Positions 1 through 6,929 of a stretch of 16,561 nt of DNA are shown here, one piece after another. Made by a program: the position numbers and the translations under genes. This stretch comes from Nitrospira sp. (GTDB taxonomy: Bacteria > Nitrospirota > Nitrospiria > Nitrospirales > Nitrospiraceae): the NCBI GenBank assembly GCA_025360665.1, contig JANYBU010000115.1:1-16561 (forward strand), written 5' to 3'. Under the pieces are notes generated by a model. That model was not told where the DNA came from and searched no databases. It saw only the letters and a list, made by a program, of their open reading frames with translations. The number at the start of each line of letters is the position of its first letter. The first letter of the stretch is position 1.

Positions 1-1
1 T

Positions 2-1129
2 CCGGAACTCCCCACGCCTGGAGCCATTCGATTTTCTATCAGCGATACCGGGATCGGCATTCCGTCCGACAAACTTGCTACCATTTTCGAAAGCTTCACA
101 CAAGCCCACGCCTCAATGACACGCAAGTATGGGGGCACCGGCTTGGGCCTGACCATTTCAAAGCAACTAGCAGAACTCATGAAGGGACGAATTTGGGTGG
201 AGAGTACCCTCGGAGAGGGCAGCACGTTTCATTGTTGCGTGCGGCTAGCGGTGCAATCCAGCCCGACTTCCACACACAACATCGTCCCGGTCAATCTTCA
301 AGGGGTCAGAACCCTCGTAGCTGATGACCATGCCATCAACCGCCTGATCCTTCGTGAAACCTTGGCCGCCTTGGGAGCAGAGGTGACGGATACGGCATCC
401 GGTCGCGAGGCCATCGCTGAATGGCTGCGAGCCGCTACTTCGGCACGACCCTACCAGCTCTTGCTCCTCGACTGCCGCATGCCAGAGATGGATGGGTTCC
501 AGGTCGCCGAAGAGATCAGACGGGCCAGCCCTCCCCAGGACCTAACGATTGTGATGCTGGCCTCTCACCATTGGGCCGACGATATCGCCCGCACCTACGA
601 CACGGGGCTGGGCGGCTATTTGATCAAACCCATCAGGAGGTCGGATCTGCTCCAGACCATCAGCATCGCCCTCGACCGTTCTAAGGGCGGTCAACACACG
701 ACTGGTTCAGTACCAGTGGCTCCCACACCTCCTACCGAAGTCAGGGCACTTCGCATCTTATTGGTAGAAGATTCCCCTGACAATCAGGTGCTGATTCGTT
801 CTTATTTGAAGCAGACTCCCTATCGCCTCGATATCGCGGATCACGGAGGCATCGGGTTGGAGCTATTCAAGAAGGGCTACTACGACCTCATTCTAATGGA
901 CATGCAGATGCCGGTGATGGACGGCTATGAGGCCACACAAGCGATCCGAGCCTGGGAGCAGGAGCATGACCTCCCCCCCACGCAGGTGATTGCCTTGACC
1001 GCTCTGGCGCTGAAAGAAGACGGGGTCAAGATTCTCGAAGCCGGCTGCAATGCCCATATGACCAAACCCATCAAGAAGCACACCCTCCTGGAAGTCCTCC
1101 AGGCTTGTACGGGACGGTGTACCGCATAA
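2..1129 (+). CDS. Hybrid sensor histidine kinase, C-terminal part (5' end outside window)
   Basis: The reading frame is open from base 2, so the gene starts left of the window; 375 residues are visible. The first ~75 residues are the end of a HATPase_c domain: G1 box DTGIGIP, F box IFESFTQ and G2 box GGTGLGL. Two receiver domains follow. REC1 (about bases 302-670) has the acidic pair DD, a phospho-acceptor Asp in LLLLDCRMPEMDG (codon 470-472) and Lys in LIKPI, but Ala (MLAS) where the switch Thr/Ser normally lies. REC2 (about 746-1115) is canonical: ED pair, Asp at 899-901 in MDMQMPVMDG, Thr in IALTA, Lys in TKPI. Known role of the family: autophosphorylation on a His (upstream, not visible), then His-Asp-His-Asp relay. 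The HPt gene lies directly downstream, giving a BarA-like split relay. Input domain and output regulator are not in the window. Confidence 0.95.
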   Translation, partial: PELPTPGAIRFSISDTGIGIPSDKLATIFESFTQAHASMTRKYGGTGLGLTISKQLAELMKGRIWVESTLGEGSTFHCCVRLAVQSSPTSTHNIVPVNLQGVRTLVADDHAINRLILRETLAALGAEVTDTASGREAIAEWLRAATSARPYQLLLLDCRMPEMDGFQVAEEIRRASPPQDLTIVMLASHHWADDIARTYDTGLGGYLIKPIRRSDLLQTISIALDRSKGGQHTTGSVPVAPTPPTEVRALRILLVEDSPDNQVLIRSYLKQTPYRLDIADHGGIGLELFKKGYYDLILMDMQMPVMDGYEATQAIRAWEQEHDLPPTQVIALTALALKEDGVKILEAGCNAHMTKPIKKHTLLEVLQACTGRCTA

Positions 1130-1131
1130 CT

Positions 1132-1455
1132 ATGGTACCGAACAAAAACGCCAAGAGCGCCATCACCGTGCATCTCGACCAGGACCTCGAAGAGATCGTG
1201 CCAGGGTTTTTAGAGAATCGTCGACGTGATGCGCAGACACTCGAAACCGCGTTGCAACAAAATAACCTGGCACAGATTCATCTCATCGGTCATCGCATGA
1301 AGGGGGACGGAGGAGGGTACGGGTTCGACGCCATCAGTATGGTGGGAGCCGCCTTGGAGCAAGCGGCGGCACGAGCAGACCGAGTCGCGATTCAACGACA
1401 TACCGCCGAACTCATCGACTTTCTCGCCCGCGTCACGGTGATGTATCGGAAATAA
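1132..1455 (+). CDS. HPt-domain phosphotransfer protein
   Basis: This is a 107-residue protein that is essentially one four-helix HPt domain. The phosphorylatable residue is His54 in GHRMKGDGGG, which matches the H-x-x-K-G signature with the Gly-rich turn seen in HPt proteins. It should accept phosphate from a receiver domain of the adjacent hybrid kinase and pass it to a response regulator; this is inferred from family and position. The ATG at 1132 is only 2 bases past the kinase stop codon (1127-1129) and has no strong ribosome binding site, so translational coupling is likely. A TTG at 1105 in the same frame would overlap the kinase end and is less attractive. Cytoplasmic, no membrane segment. 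Confidence 0.9.
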   Translation: MVPNKNAKSAITVHLDQDLEEIVPGFLENRRRDAQTLETALQQNNLAQIHLIGHRMKGDGGGYGFDAISMVGAALEQAAARADRVAIQRHTAELIDFLARVTVMYRK

Positions 1456-1467
1456 CCGCTGAAGGCA

Positions 1468-1665
1468 TCATCCGCAGGCGAGGTAAAGCTCCTTGAGTTC
1501 TAACTCCAAGTGCAACACTTCAGACCCTGATCGGCTCAGATGTTGCCATGCCAAAGCAATGCGATAGGCACATGCGTATTGAAGAACGTGAGACCCTAGC
1601 CTGGGACTGGTCCACGGCCGGTCGTTACGGACGATGGCCACGGTAATGGGGCGGGCTTTCAGCAT
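1468..1665 (-). CDS. Possible small hypothetical protein (65 aa)
   Basis: A minus-strand frame from ATG 1665 to TGA 1468 encodes 65 residues and looks protein-like (balanced composition, Trp, Tyr, Cys, amphipathic C-terminal helix ending ELELKELYLACG). It begins MLKARPITVAIVRNDRPW. I do not recognise a family. No Shine-Dalgarno sequence or clear -10 stands before the ATG, and the frame stays open upstream to an ATG at 1731. It would run convergently towards the HPt gene with 12 bases between stop codons. Treat as tentative: it is the only coding-looking frame in the 498-base stretch 1456-1953. Confidence 0.35.
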   Translation of the reverse strand: MLKARPITVAIVRNDRPWTSPRLGSHVLQYACAYRIALAWQHLSRSGSEVLHLELELKELYLACG

Positions 1666-1943
1666 GGTGAGCCACGAGCACGCCCGCAATGCCGCGAAAG
1701 GCCCCGCCCGTCTCGTGCCGGCACGGCGCACACCCTGGTGGCAGCCATGGCGGACGCGACCACTAATTCCGACGTTTTCCTCTTTTCTTCCATTTTCTCA
1801 AAAACCCAGTACAGTACGGATGTCGTCCATAAGGCCTGTGAGCCAGACCGGTTCTCTTGTGGTCACCCGGTGATGCCACTGAGTCAACCGATGATGAGAT
1901 GACGCGTTACTCGATGCAAGGGGACATTACATACACACTCCAT
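1666..1943. other. Non-coding stretch upstream of the small exported protein
   Basis: I find no convincing gene on either strand here. It must hold the promoter of the gene at 1954. A pyrimidine-rich run (about 1778-1800) is followed by a GTACAGTAC palindrome near 1811-1819. A short TCACC/GGTGA inverted repeat lies near 1863-1873. No clear -35/-10 pair can be assigned. Confidence 0.5.
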
Positions 1944-1948
1944 GGAGG
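1944..1948 (+). promoter_or_regulatory. Ribosome binding site GGAGG deciding the start at 1954
   Basis: GGAGG lies 5 bases before ATG 1954. An in-frame ATG at 1942 overlaps the site itself and has no binding site of its own, so 1954 is the start. Confidence 0.85.
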
Positions 1949-1953
1949 TCACG

Positions 1954-2280
1954 ATGAAGAGGATGCTCTTAGCAGTCAGTGCAATGACGTTGCTGATGAC
2001 CGGAATGGCCTATGCGGAGGCCAAAACGCCGGTGATCGACCAGCGGCAGGCGAATCAGGAAAAACGGATTGATCAGGGGATTGCCAGTGGTCAGTTGAAT
2101 GAGCGAGAAGCGACTCGGCTGAATAAGCAACAGGGACATATCAACAAGATGGAAGACAAGGCTAAATCCGACGGTGTGGTCACCAAGAGAGAAAAGGCCA
2201 GAATCCACCATACACAGGATCGTGCCTCGCGCCATATTGCCCGCGAGAAGCATGACGCCCAGGGCAAGCGGCACCAGTAG
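1954..2280 (+). CDS. Small exported, highly charged helical protein (108 aa)
   Basis: Residues 1-22 form a signal peptide (MKRML, hydrophobic core, then GMAYA before EAK), so the mature ~86-residue protein should be periplasmic or secreted. The mature part is rich in Lys, Arg, Glu, Gln and His and has no Cys. It appears to contain two related helix-turn-helix units: one around RIDQGIASGQLNEREATRL and one around KMEDKAKSDGVVTKREKARI. Each is a basic/acidic helix, a short Gly-containing loop, then a helix starting NERE or TKRE. The second loop (KSDGVVTKRE) resembles a degenerate EF-hand-like turn, but the calcium ligands are incomplete. Function unknown; no named family is claimed. A perfect hairpin terminator follows 23 bases after the stop. 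Confidence 0.85.
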   Translation: MKRMLLAVSAMTLLMTGMAYAEAKTPVIDQRQANQEKRIDQGIASGQLNEREATRLNKQQGHINKMEDKAKSDGVVTKREKARIHHTQDRASRHIAREKHDAQGKRHQ

Positions 2281-2303
2281 CATCTTGTTCGTTTGAAGCG
2301 AAA

Positions 2304-2341
2304 GAAGAGGGGCTCACGACCCGAGTCGTGAGCCCCTCTTC
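2304..2341. terminator. Bidirectional hairpin terminator
   Basis: A perfect 17-bp stem (2304-2320 with 2325-2341) with loop CCGA lies between the convergent genes ending at 2280 and 2362. The stem has A-rich and T-rich outer ends (GAAGAGG / CCTCTTC), which suits termination in both directions. Confidence 0.85.
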
Positions 2342-2361
2342 TCATTTCTAGCCCGATTCGC

Positions 2362-2520
2362 TTACCGGCCGCGCCCACCACGGTCGGCGCGATGATCCGC
2401 CTGCCGATCTGCCTGACGGATATCCGCCTGCGCGAGTACCACATTCGGCAGGACGGCTTGGGCTGCCACGGCCATGACCAAGCTGGCAATCATTCCGGCT
2501 TTCAAGAAACTGTTCTTCAT
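2362..2520 (-). CDS. Small exported protein, 52 aa, with RQAD-type repeats
   Basis: The ATG at 2520 is preceded by AGGAGG (2533-2528) with 7-base spacing, about as good a start signal as can be drawn. The product has a classical signal peptide: MKNSFLK, a hydrophobic core, and a probable cleavage site after VVLA (residue 30). The mature part is only ~22 residues and consists of Asp/Arg/Gln repeats (ADIRQADRQADHRADRGG) followed by GRGR. It ends at TAA 2362, against the shared terminator at 2304-2341. The gene is shorter than common ORF length cut-offs. Function unknown; the Asp/Arg-rich tail could bind metal or polyanions, but that is only a guess. The neighbouring 108-aa exported protein also has an RQA-containing charged mature part. 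Confidence 0.8.
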   Translation of the reverse strand: MKNSFLKAGMIASLVMAVAAQAVLPNVVLAQADIRQADRQADHRADRGGRGR

Positions 2521-2685
2521 ACTACATCCTCCTTATGTGTGAGAGAGCGGTGATGAGTGTAAGTAGCGGTTGTGCTTGGACGGTGTCGATCCGGCTCTCT
2601 CATCTGGTGGCCCGCTCCAATCAACCTGTCACTCAGTAAGACGGCGGGGTGAGGAAAAGGTAAACACACCGTACGCGCGCTCACG

Positions 2686-2725
2686 AACACAGAGCCAGCC
2701 ACGGGAGGGTGGCTGGCTCTGTGTT
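2686..2725 (-). terminator. Hairpin terminator of the gene ending at 2742
   Basis: A perfect 17-bp stem (2686-2702 with 2709-2725) with a 6-base loop starts 17 bases beyond the stop codon of the minus-strand gene. It ends AACAC / GTGTT without a long T tract, so strength is uncertain. Confidence 0.75.
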
Positions 2726-2741
2726 GCAGAGGAGAGAATTA

Positions 2742-3152
2742 TCAGAACGTACCAGCAAGCACGGCTGGATTCGCACCGATGTTCACGATCTGGCCCCGCG
2801 CAATCACGAGGACCGATTGCCCATCCTGCGTGTTCAGCTCCAGTTCACCGCAGAGAAGCTGCGTGGCCGGAACCGGACAAGCCGCGAGGATCATGTTCCC
2901 GACTGGGGAGCCGTTCACGAAGACGGTCTGGGATGAAGGAGTCGCGTTCGGAAGATCCTCGGCTTCCACATTGAAGCGCCGACGGTTTCCACGCTCCCGA
3001 TAGTCTGCCTTGCCCGATGCCGCGCCGGACACCATCTTGGCGCTGAGGCGGACTTCTCCGCTCCGGGCGAAGGCTGAGCCAGTCGATAGGGTCATCATGC
3101 CGATGGATAGAACGCTGCTGACTGAAATCGCGATGCTGCGTGAAATTTTTAT
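2742..3152 (-). CDS. Exported hypothetical protein with apparent ATA start codon (136 aa)
   Basis: The protein has a signal peptide (KISRS, hydrophobic stretch with SIGMMTLSTG, cleavage near AFA before RSGEV). A ~100-residue all-beta-looking domain follows, with ASGKADYRERGNRRRFNVE, TVFVNGSPVG, GELELNTQDGQ and the closing LAGTF. It has two Cys (AACPVP and LLCGE) that could form a disulphide. I recall similar RRRF...VNG...GTF proteins from other bacteria but cannot name the family. The start is odd: GGAGG at 3164-3160 is followed after 7 bases by ATA AAA ATT TCA, with no ATG, GTG or TTG at that spacing. Upstream start codons (for example ATG 3245) lie before the binding site, and the next downstream ATG pair would destroy the signal peptide. 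I therefore place the start at ATA 3152. Confidence 0.75.
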   Translation of the reverse strand: MKISRSIAISVSSVLSIGMMTLSTGSAFARSGEVRLSAKMVSGAASGKADYRERGNRRRFNVEAEDLPNATPSSQTVFVNGSPVGNMILAACPVPATQLLCGELELNTQDGQSVLVIARGQIVNIGANPAVLAGTF

Positions 3153-3159
3153 GATAGGA

Positions 3160-3164
3160 CCTCC
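3160..3164 (-). promoter_or_regulatory. Ribosome binding site GGAGG in front of ATA
   Basis: GGAGG on the minus strand, 7 bases before codon ATA 3152-3150. It is as strong as the sites before the other two small exported genes and is the reason for placing the start here. Confidence 0.7.
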
Positions 3165-3376
3165 ATGTAAGATGGGTGCCACGGTCGTTCCATCGCCGGC
3201 GTTCTTGACCTCCCTCAGCGACGCGTCCCAAGAACCAAGAAACACGTGATTTGGGTCGGCGGGGACCTGGGTGGTGGACTACTAAGAAATGAGACGGGTC
3301 TACAGTGGTTTCGTAAACGCGGAAATAAGTAAGGGACGATTTTCCGTCCACATGGCTGTCTTGGCTGTAGAGAGAT

Positions 3377-3385
3377 TGCTACAAT
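3377..3385 (+). promoter_or_regulatory. Extended -10 promoter of cca, leaderless geometry
   Basis: TGCTACAAT (TG, one base, -10 hexamer TACAAT) is followed by 7 bases and then ATG 3393. Transcription would start at or next to the A of that ATG. No good -35 is visible, which an extended -10 can tolerate. Confidence 0.55.
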
Positions 3386-3392
3386 GTGCGCA

Positions 3393-4724
3393 ATGAAGAA
3401 CCCGGTAAGGCAGACCGTTCTGCTGAACAGATTGCCTGTGCGGCAGCTGCATCTGTTGAGACAAATCGGCCGACTCGCAGACGAGCGATACGTGTCTGTC
3501 TATCTTGTTGGCGGAGTCGTCCGCGATCTCTTGCTGAAGCGGGAGAACTGGGACCTCGATCTCACAGTAGAAGGGAATGGGATCGCCTTCGCGCGGCAGG
3601 TGGCCGACCGGTATGGGGCGGGGCTGGCAGTGTTTGAACGGTTTGCAACGGCGCGGCTCACGTTCCCAGACGGGCTCAAGATGGATATCGCCACGACCAG
3701 GCGAGAGTCCTATGCGCAACCCGCTGTTCTGCCGACAGTGCAGCCGGCGTCGATCGAAGAGGATCTCTACCGGCGGGACTTCACTATCAATGCGATGGCG
3801 ATGCAACTCAATCCTGGGCAGTTTGGTCGGTTGCTTGACGCGTACGGAGGGCAGCGCGATCTTCGTGCGCGCACGATCCGCGTGCTGCATGCGGGCAGTT
3901 TCCAAGACGATCCCACTCGCATCTTCAGAGCGATCCGGTTCGAACAACGGTTCGGTTTCCGCCTTGAGCGCACCACATTGCGCCTCCTCGCGCAAGCGGC
4001 CTCCACAAATTTGATCCAACAACTCTCCGGTCCTCGATTGCAGAACGAAATCCTGTTGCTGTTCGCCGAGCACGATCCGGTGCGCGCGATCGCGCGGCTG
4101 GCGCAGTTAAAGTTGCTCCGGTTCCTCCATCGCCGTCTGTGCTACACGAAGACCGTAAAGCGAGTGGTCACTGCCGCTCCCAAGGCGCTCGCCTGGTGGG
4201 CGCGTCGATTCCAGGATTCTGTGATCGACAGGCCGATCGTCTATCTCATGGCGTTGTCGAGCGAGTCCAGTCCGGACGTGGTGGCTGCGATGATCCGGCG
4301 GTTAGCACTTTCACGCGTGCAGGCCGAAAATATGAGTGCCGGAGGAAGTCGGGTCGATCGCGCGCTGAAGAGACTCACCAATAAAGGAACAGTACGGCCA
4401 TCGCAGGTGTATCGCCTTTTGGCTGATCTCTCGGACGAGGCGCTCGTGCTGCTTCTCGCAAAACAGGTAGATATGAAGCGCGGGGTGCGATTGAGCCTGC
4501 TGAAACGGCACCTTGTGGCGTATGTGAAGAACAAGGCGGTCAAGACGGCACTGACGGGGCGGGATCTTCAGGCCATGGGGCTGCAGCCTGGGCCGCAGTA
4601 CAAGACTATCTTGGGGAAATTATTGGACGCGCGCATTGATGGAATGATTACAACCGAGGCGGACGAACGCGCTCTAGCCCACAGGCTACTCAAAAAGGCC
4701 GTACTTGTCGTTCGTGAAAAGTGA
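3393..4724 (+). CDS. cca: CCA-adding tRNA nucleotidyltransferase / poly(A) polymerase family
   Basis: The 443-residue protein belongs to the class II nucleotidyltransferase family that adds or repairs the 3' CCA of tRNA. Visible motifs, in order, are GGVVRD (residues 40-45), the metal-binding DLDLT (Asp54, Asp56), RRDFTINAMA (127-136), and the neck/nucleotide-binding DDPTRIFRAIRF (172-183). The C-terminal part has a helical region with GRDLQAMGLQPGP near residue 395, typical of the longer enzymes of deep-branching bacteria. From sequence alone I cannot tell a full CCA enzyme from an A-adding or CC-adding one. An ATG at 3384 in the same frame overlaps the proposed -10 element, so 3393 is preferred. 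The last codons and the stop lie inside a GTGA-type heptamer array. Confidence 0.9.
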   Translation: MKNPVRQTVLLNRLPVRQLHLLRQIGRLADERYVSVYLVGGVVRDLLLKRENWDLDLTVEGNGIAFARQVADRYGAGLAVFERFATARLTFPDGLKMDIATTRRESYAQPAVLPTVQPASIEEDLYRRDFTINAMAMQLNPGQFGRLLDAYGGQRDLRARTIRVLHAGSFQDDPTRIFRAIRFEQRFGFRLERTTLRLLAQAASTNLIQQLSGPRLQNEILLLFAEHDPVRAIARLAQLKLLRFLHRRLCYTKTVKRVVTAAPKALAWWARRFQDSVIDRPIVYLMALSSESSPDVVAAMIRRLALSRVQAENMSAGGSRVDRALKRLTNKGTVRPSQVYRLLADLSDEALVLLLAKQVDMKRGVRLSLLKRHLVAYVKNKAVKTALTGRDLQAMGLQPGPQYKTILGKLLDARIDGMITTEADERALAHRLLKKAVLVVREK

Positions 4725-4782
4725 AACGTGAGACGTTCGAATGAATCCGGAAACGAACGACGCTTCACGAGATACGCTTCAC
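4714..4782. repeat. Heptamer repeat arrays, opposed copies, at the 3' end of cca
   Basis: At 4714-4741 four 7-base units begin GTG or GTT (GTGAAAA, GTGAAAC, GTGAGAC and a degenerate one). At 4755-4782 four units on the opposite sense include GCTTCAC twice. Between the arrays CGTTCG (4734-4739) pairs with CGAACG (4754-4759). The element sits between convergent genes, so it may fold into an imperfect hairpin and terminate transcription. The first array overlaps the cca stop codon (4722-4724). Confidence 0.7.
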
Positions 4783-4803
4783 CGGTGTCGGGAGCGCTGC
4801 CTG

Positions 4804-5475
4804 CTAATTCAGCGAGGTAATGGATAGCGACACTTCGTTCGGCAGCAAGAGCGTCACGTTCGCCTGGTGCGTGGGGTCCGGTTGAATGAGGGCAAACAAG
4901 GGCACCGGCTGAGGCACCTTGCTCGGAGGCAAGGCCAGCAGAACCGGAAAGTCGAGCAGCGGCGACACTGTCGTCAGACTGGCTAGGCGCAGACGAAAGG
5001 CCATCAGAATGTCGCGCAACCGGCTGGTTTGATCTTCTTCGGGAAGTGATTGGTTCGTGACAATTCCCACTTCCCAAAGCGGTCGGGTGATCGTGACAGA
5101 GAACGTGATCCCGAGTTGCAGGGCGGTCGGCGTCACGTCGATCAAGATCCCGGCCTGAATCGCCGCTTCTCGGTCGCGAATGGCTGCAGGCATCACAGTC
5201 CCCTCCACCAACTCTTGCCCACCGGCATGTTCTAGAGCAAGAGACTCTTGAGGCTGGAAAGGCTCGCTCTGCGCGGAAGAGGCCTCCGCCGGTTCTTCGA
5301 CCGTGGAAGGAGTGGGAATCGCGATGTCTGTGTGAGGCAAGGCCTTCACAATACCGTCATACACCGCTCGGGCTGCAGCAGACCAGGCCTCATTGAAGGG
5401 GCGGCCTGCGAAGGCCGCGTCGGCCGCTTTCTTCTCGTCGTGGGTCAGGGCTTTGGGTGGTGGTGTGTTAGTCAT
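4804..5475 (-). CDS. Hypothetical protein (223 aa)
   Basis: I do not recognise this protein. Residues 1-45 look helical, with a polar segment KKAADAAFAGRPFNEAWSAA that resembles a conserved N-terminal motif. Residues 50-90 are a Pro/Glu/Ser-rich linker. Residues 90-223 are mostly hydrophobic and beta-like, with VTITRPLWEVGI, several Pro-rich turns (LALPPSKVPQPVP) and a strand-rich end. There is no signal peptide or membrane segment, so it is probably cytoplasmic. No Shine-Dalgarno sequence precedes ATG 5475; instead a TTGACA/TATGTT promoter ends 6 bases before it. The gene points the same way as the MFS gene upstream but has its own promoter in the 68-base gap. Confidence 0.8.
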   Translation of the reverse strand: MTNTPPPKALTHDEKKAADAAFAGRPFNEAWSAAARAVYDGIVKALPHTDIAIPTPSTVEEPAEASSAQSEPFQPQESLALEHAGGQELVEGTVMPAAIRDREAAIQAGILIDVTPTALQLGITFSVTITRPLWEVGIVTNQSLPEEDQTSRLRDILMAFRLRLASLTTVSPLLDFPVLLALPPSKVPQPVPLFALIQPDPTHQANVTLLLPNEVSLSITSLN

Positions 5476-5481
5476 AACATC

Positions 5482-5509
5482 AACATAAGCCGCTTTGGTG
5501 GGATGTCAA
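5482..5509 (-). promoter_or_regulatory. Promoter TTGACA-N16-TATGTT, leaderless geometry
   Basis: On the minus strand a perfect -35 TTGACA (5509-5504), a 16-base spacer and a -10 TATGTT (5487-5482) are followed by 6 bases and ATG 5475. The expected transcription start is at the start codon, and no ribosome binding site is present. Confidence 0.65.
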
Positions 5510-5543
5510 GGGGTGGTGTGTTTGACGCTTGCTTGGGAAGCAG

Positions 5544-6821
5544 TTATTCCGGCAGGGGTTTGCCATTAGTCTCCGGTGCAAAGATCAGGACCACCAATCC
5601 CACTAGATAGATCAATGCCACCGTGCTTGCGGCCCGCCCAAAGGTGCCGAGTTCCGTCACCAGCCAGCCGGTGAGAAACGGTGAGGCAGATGCCAGCACA
5701 CGCCCGGCATTGAAACAGAAGCCGGCGCCGGTGGCGCGCAGCCTGGTGGGGTAGAGTTCGGGGAGATAGATCGGAAATCCGCTGAAGATGCCGTTGTTGA
5801 AAAATCCCAGCAGCGGCAACAACATCAAGACGCCGGCATAGGTCGTTGGCAGGAGATATGTGATCGGCAGCATCACGAAGCTGCCGAGGCACATAAAGGC
5901 AAACACTGCACGCCGTCCAAATCGATCCGCCAGCGATCCAAATCCCAAATAGCCGAAGATGGCTCCCCCGTTAAGGGCCATGATGGCGTAGCTCACAGAG
6001 GCCGTCAGGGTTGCAGCATCGGAGCCCTTGAGATCTGGTAACTCGCGGATGAGCGTGGGCGCCCAGTTTGTCGACCCCCACAAACCAAAGACAGCGACGA
6101 ACGCCAGCGCGGATCCTACGATGGTTGACCGTCTTAAGGGGGGATGAAAGATGTCGGTCATATGTGTGGGACTGATCGTCATGTCCCGGTCGTGGGCCTT
6201 GGCCCAACGGTCCGGCTCCTTCACATGCCAACGGACCAGCAATGACACAAAGGCCGGGAGTACGCCGATCACAAACATCACCCGCCAGCCATAGCCCGCC
6301 AACAGTAGATTGAACGAGGCTGCGAGGAAGAACCCGACTGCCCAGGCCGATTGCAATATGCCGGCAGCCTTCGCTCGTTTCTCTTCCGGCCAGGACTCAG
6401 CAACGAGCGCCGCGCCGGCCGCCCATTCCCCTCCGATTCCCAGGGCCGTGAGAAAGCGATAGATAGCCAAATGCCACCAGTCCTGCGACAGCGCGGCGAG
6501 TCCGGTGAAGATCGCATAGATCAGGATCGTGATGATGAGGGTCTTGGTGCGACCAAGATGGTCCGCCACCACGCCGAAGAAAATCCCGCCGATGGCCCAG
6601 CCGATGAGAAAAATGGAGAAGATGATCCCCCCGTACCAGCCGATCTGCTCAGAAGAGACGGTTCCGCCGGGGGACTGGAGTAAATCATGCAGCGCCGGGT
6701 GGAGGACGATTGCGTAGATCGTCGCGTCCATCGCATCGAATACCCAACCAAGCCATGCGATAAACAGAACCAGCCACTGGTACCGTGAGATGCCGTGCCA
6801 CCATGATTTTGTTACCGCCAC
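5544..6821 (-). CDS. MFS transporter (metabolite:H+ symporter-like)
   Basis: The 425-residue integral membrane protein shows the 12-helix pattern of the major facilitator superfamily. TM1 carries paired acids (FDAMDATIY), as in aromatic-acid and sialic-acid/metabolite:H+ symporters. Motif A appears in loop 2-3 (GVVADHLGRTKT, residues 83-94) and again in the second half (GSLADRFGRRAVF). GIGGEWAAGAALVAESWP is typical of the sugar/organic-acid symporter branch. It should use the proton gradient to move a small organic solute across the inner membrane; the substrate cannot be read. The start is GTG 6821 with GAGAGG 5 bases upstream. An ATG 2 bases earlier is out of frame and stops after three codons. 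A short TGCTT/AAGCA hairpin follows the stop. Confidence 0.92.
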   Translation of the reverse strand: MAVTKSWWHGISRYQWLVLFIAWLGWVFDAMDATIYAIVLHPALHDLLQSPGGTVSSEQIGWYGGIIFSIFLIGWAIGGIFFGVVADHLGRTKTLIITILIYAIFTGLAALSQDWWHLAIYRFLTALGIGGEWAAGAALVAESWPEEKRAKAAGILQSAWAVGFFLAASFNLLLAGYGWRVMFVIGVLPAFVSLLVRWHVKEPDRWAKAHDRDMTISPTHMTDIFHPPLRRSTIVGSALAFVAVFGLWGSTNWAPTLIRELPDLKGSDAATLTASVSYAIMALNGGAIFGYLGFGSLADRFGRRAVFAFMCLGSFVMLPITYLLPTTYAGVLMLLPLLGFFNNGIFSGFPIYLPELYPTRLRATGAGFCFNAGRVLASASPFLTGWLVTELGTFGRAASTVALIYLVGLVVLIFAPETNGKPLPE

Positions 6822-6847
6822 ATCAGCCTCTCAAGCGCGTCTGTCTT

Positions 6848-6929
6848 GTTCATTTGGTTTGTCTGGTTTGTTTGGTTCGAAGAACGAAAAAACGAGAGAA
6901 ACTAGACAAACAAGATAACCAGACAAACC
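6848..6929. repeat. Palindromic TGTCTGG/TTTGG intergenic repeat, copy 1
   Basis: The region between the divergent MFS and J-domain genes contains a T/G-rich left arm built of repeated TTTGG / TCTGG modules and an A/C-rich right arm. A perfect 13-bp inverted repeat pairs 6856-6868 with 6917-6929. An 18-base word, TGTCTGGTTTGTTTGGTT (6860-6877), recurs exactly at 10228-10245, and GTTCATTTG (6848-6856) recurs at 10207-10215. Confidence 0.75.

Noticed and set aside
2091..2489. 132-residue minus-strand frame
   Set aside because: It overlaps the 108-aa exported protein, the terminator and the 52-aa gene in a different frame; the residues (Arg/Cys/Trp-rich) look non-coding.
2845..3351. 168-residue minus-strand frame overlapping the 136-aa exported protein
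   Set aside because: It is a different frame of the same strand, rich in Arg/Ser/Pro, with no ribosome binding site, while the overlapping frame has a signal peptide and GGAGG.
3384..3386. ATG 3384 as the cca start
   Set aside because: It overlaps the proposed -10 TACAAT, and the next ATG at 3393 sits at the same N7 distance seen in two other genes. The AGAGAG upstream is a weak binding site, so 3384 is not fully excluded.
3300..4073. 257-residue open frame on the minus strand, antisense to cca
   Set aside because: It lies opposite a well-supported cca gene, has no start signal and looks like the composition-driven shadow of it.
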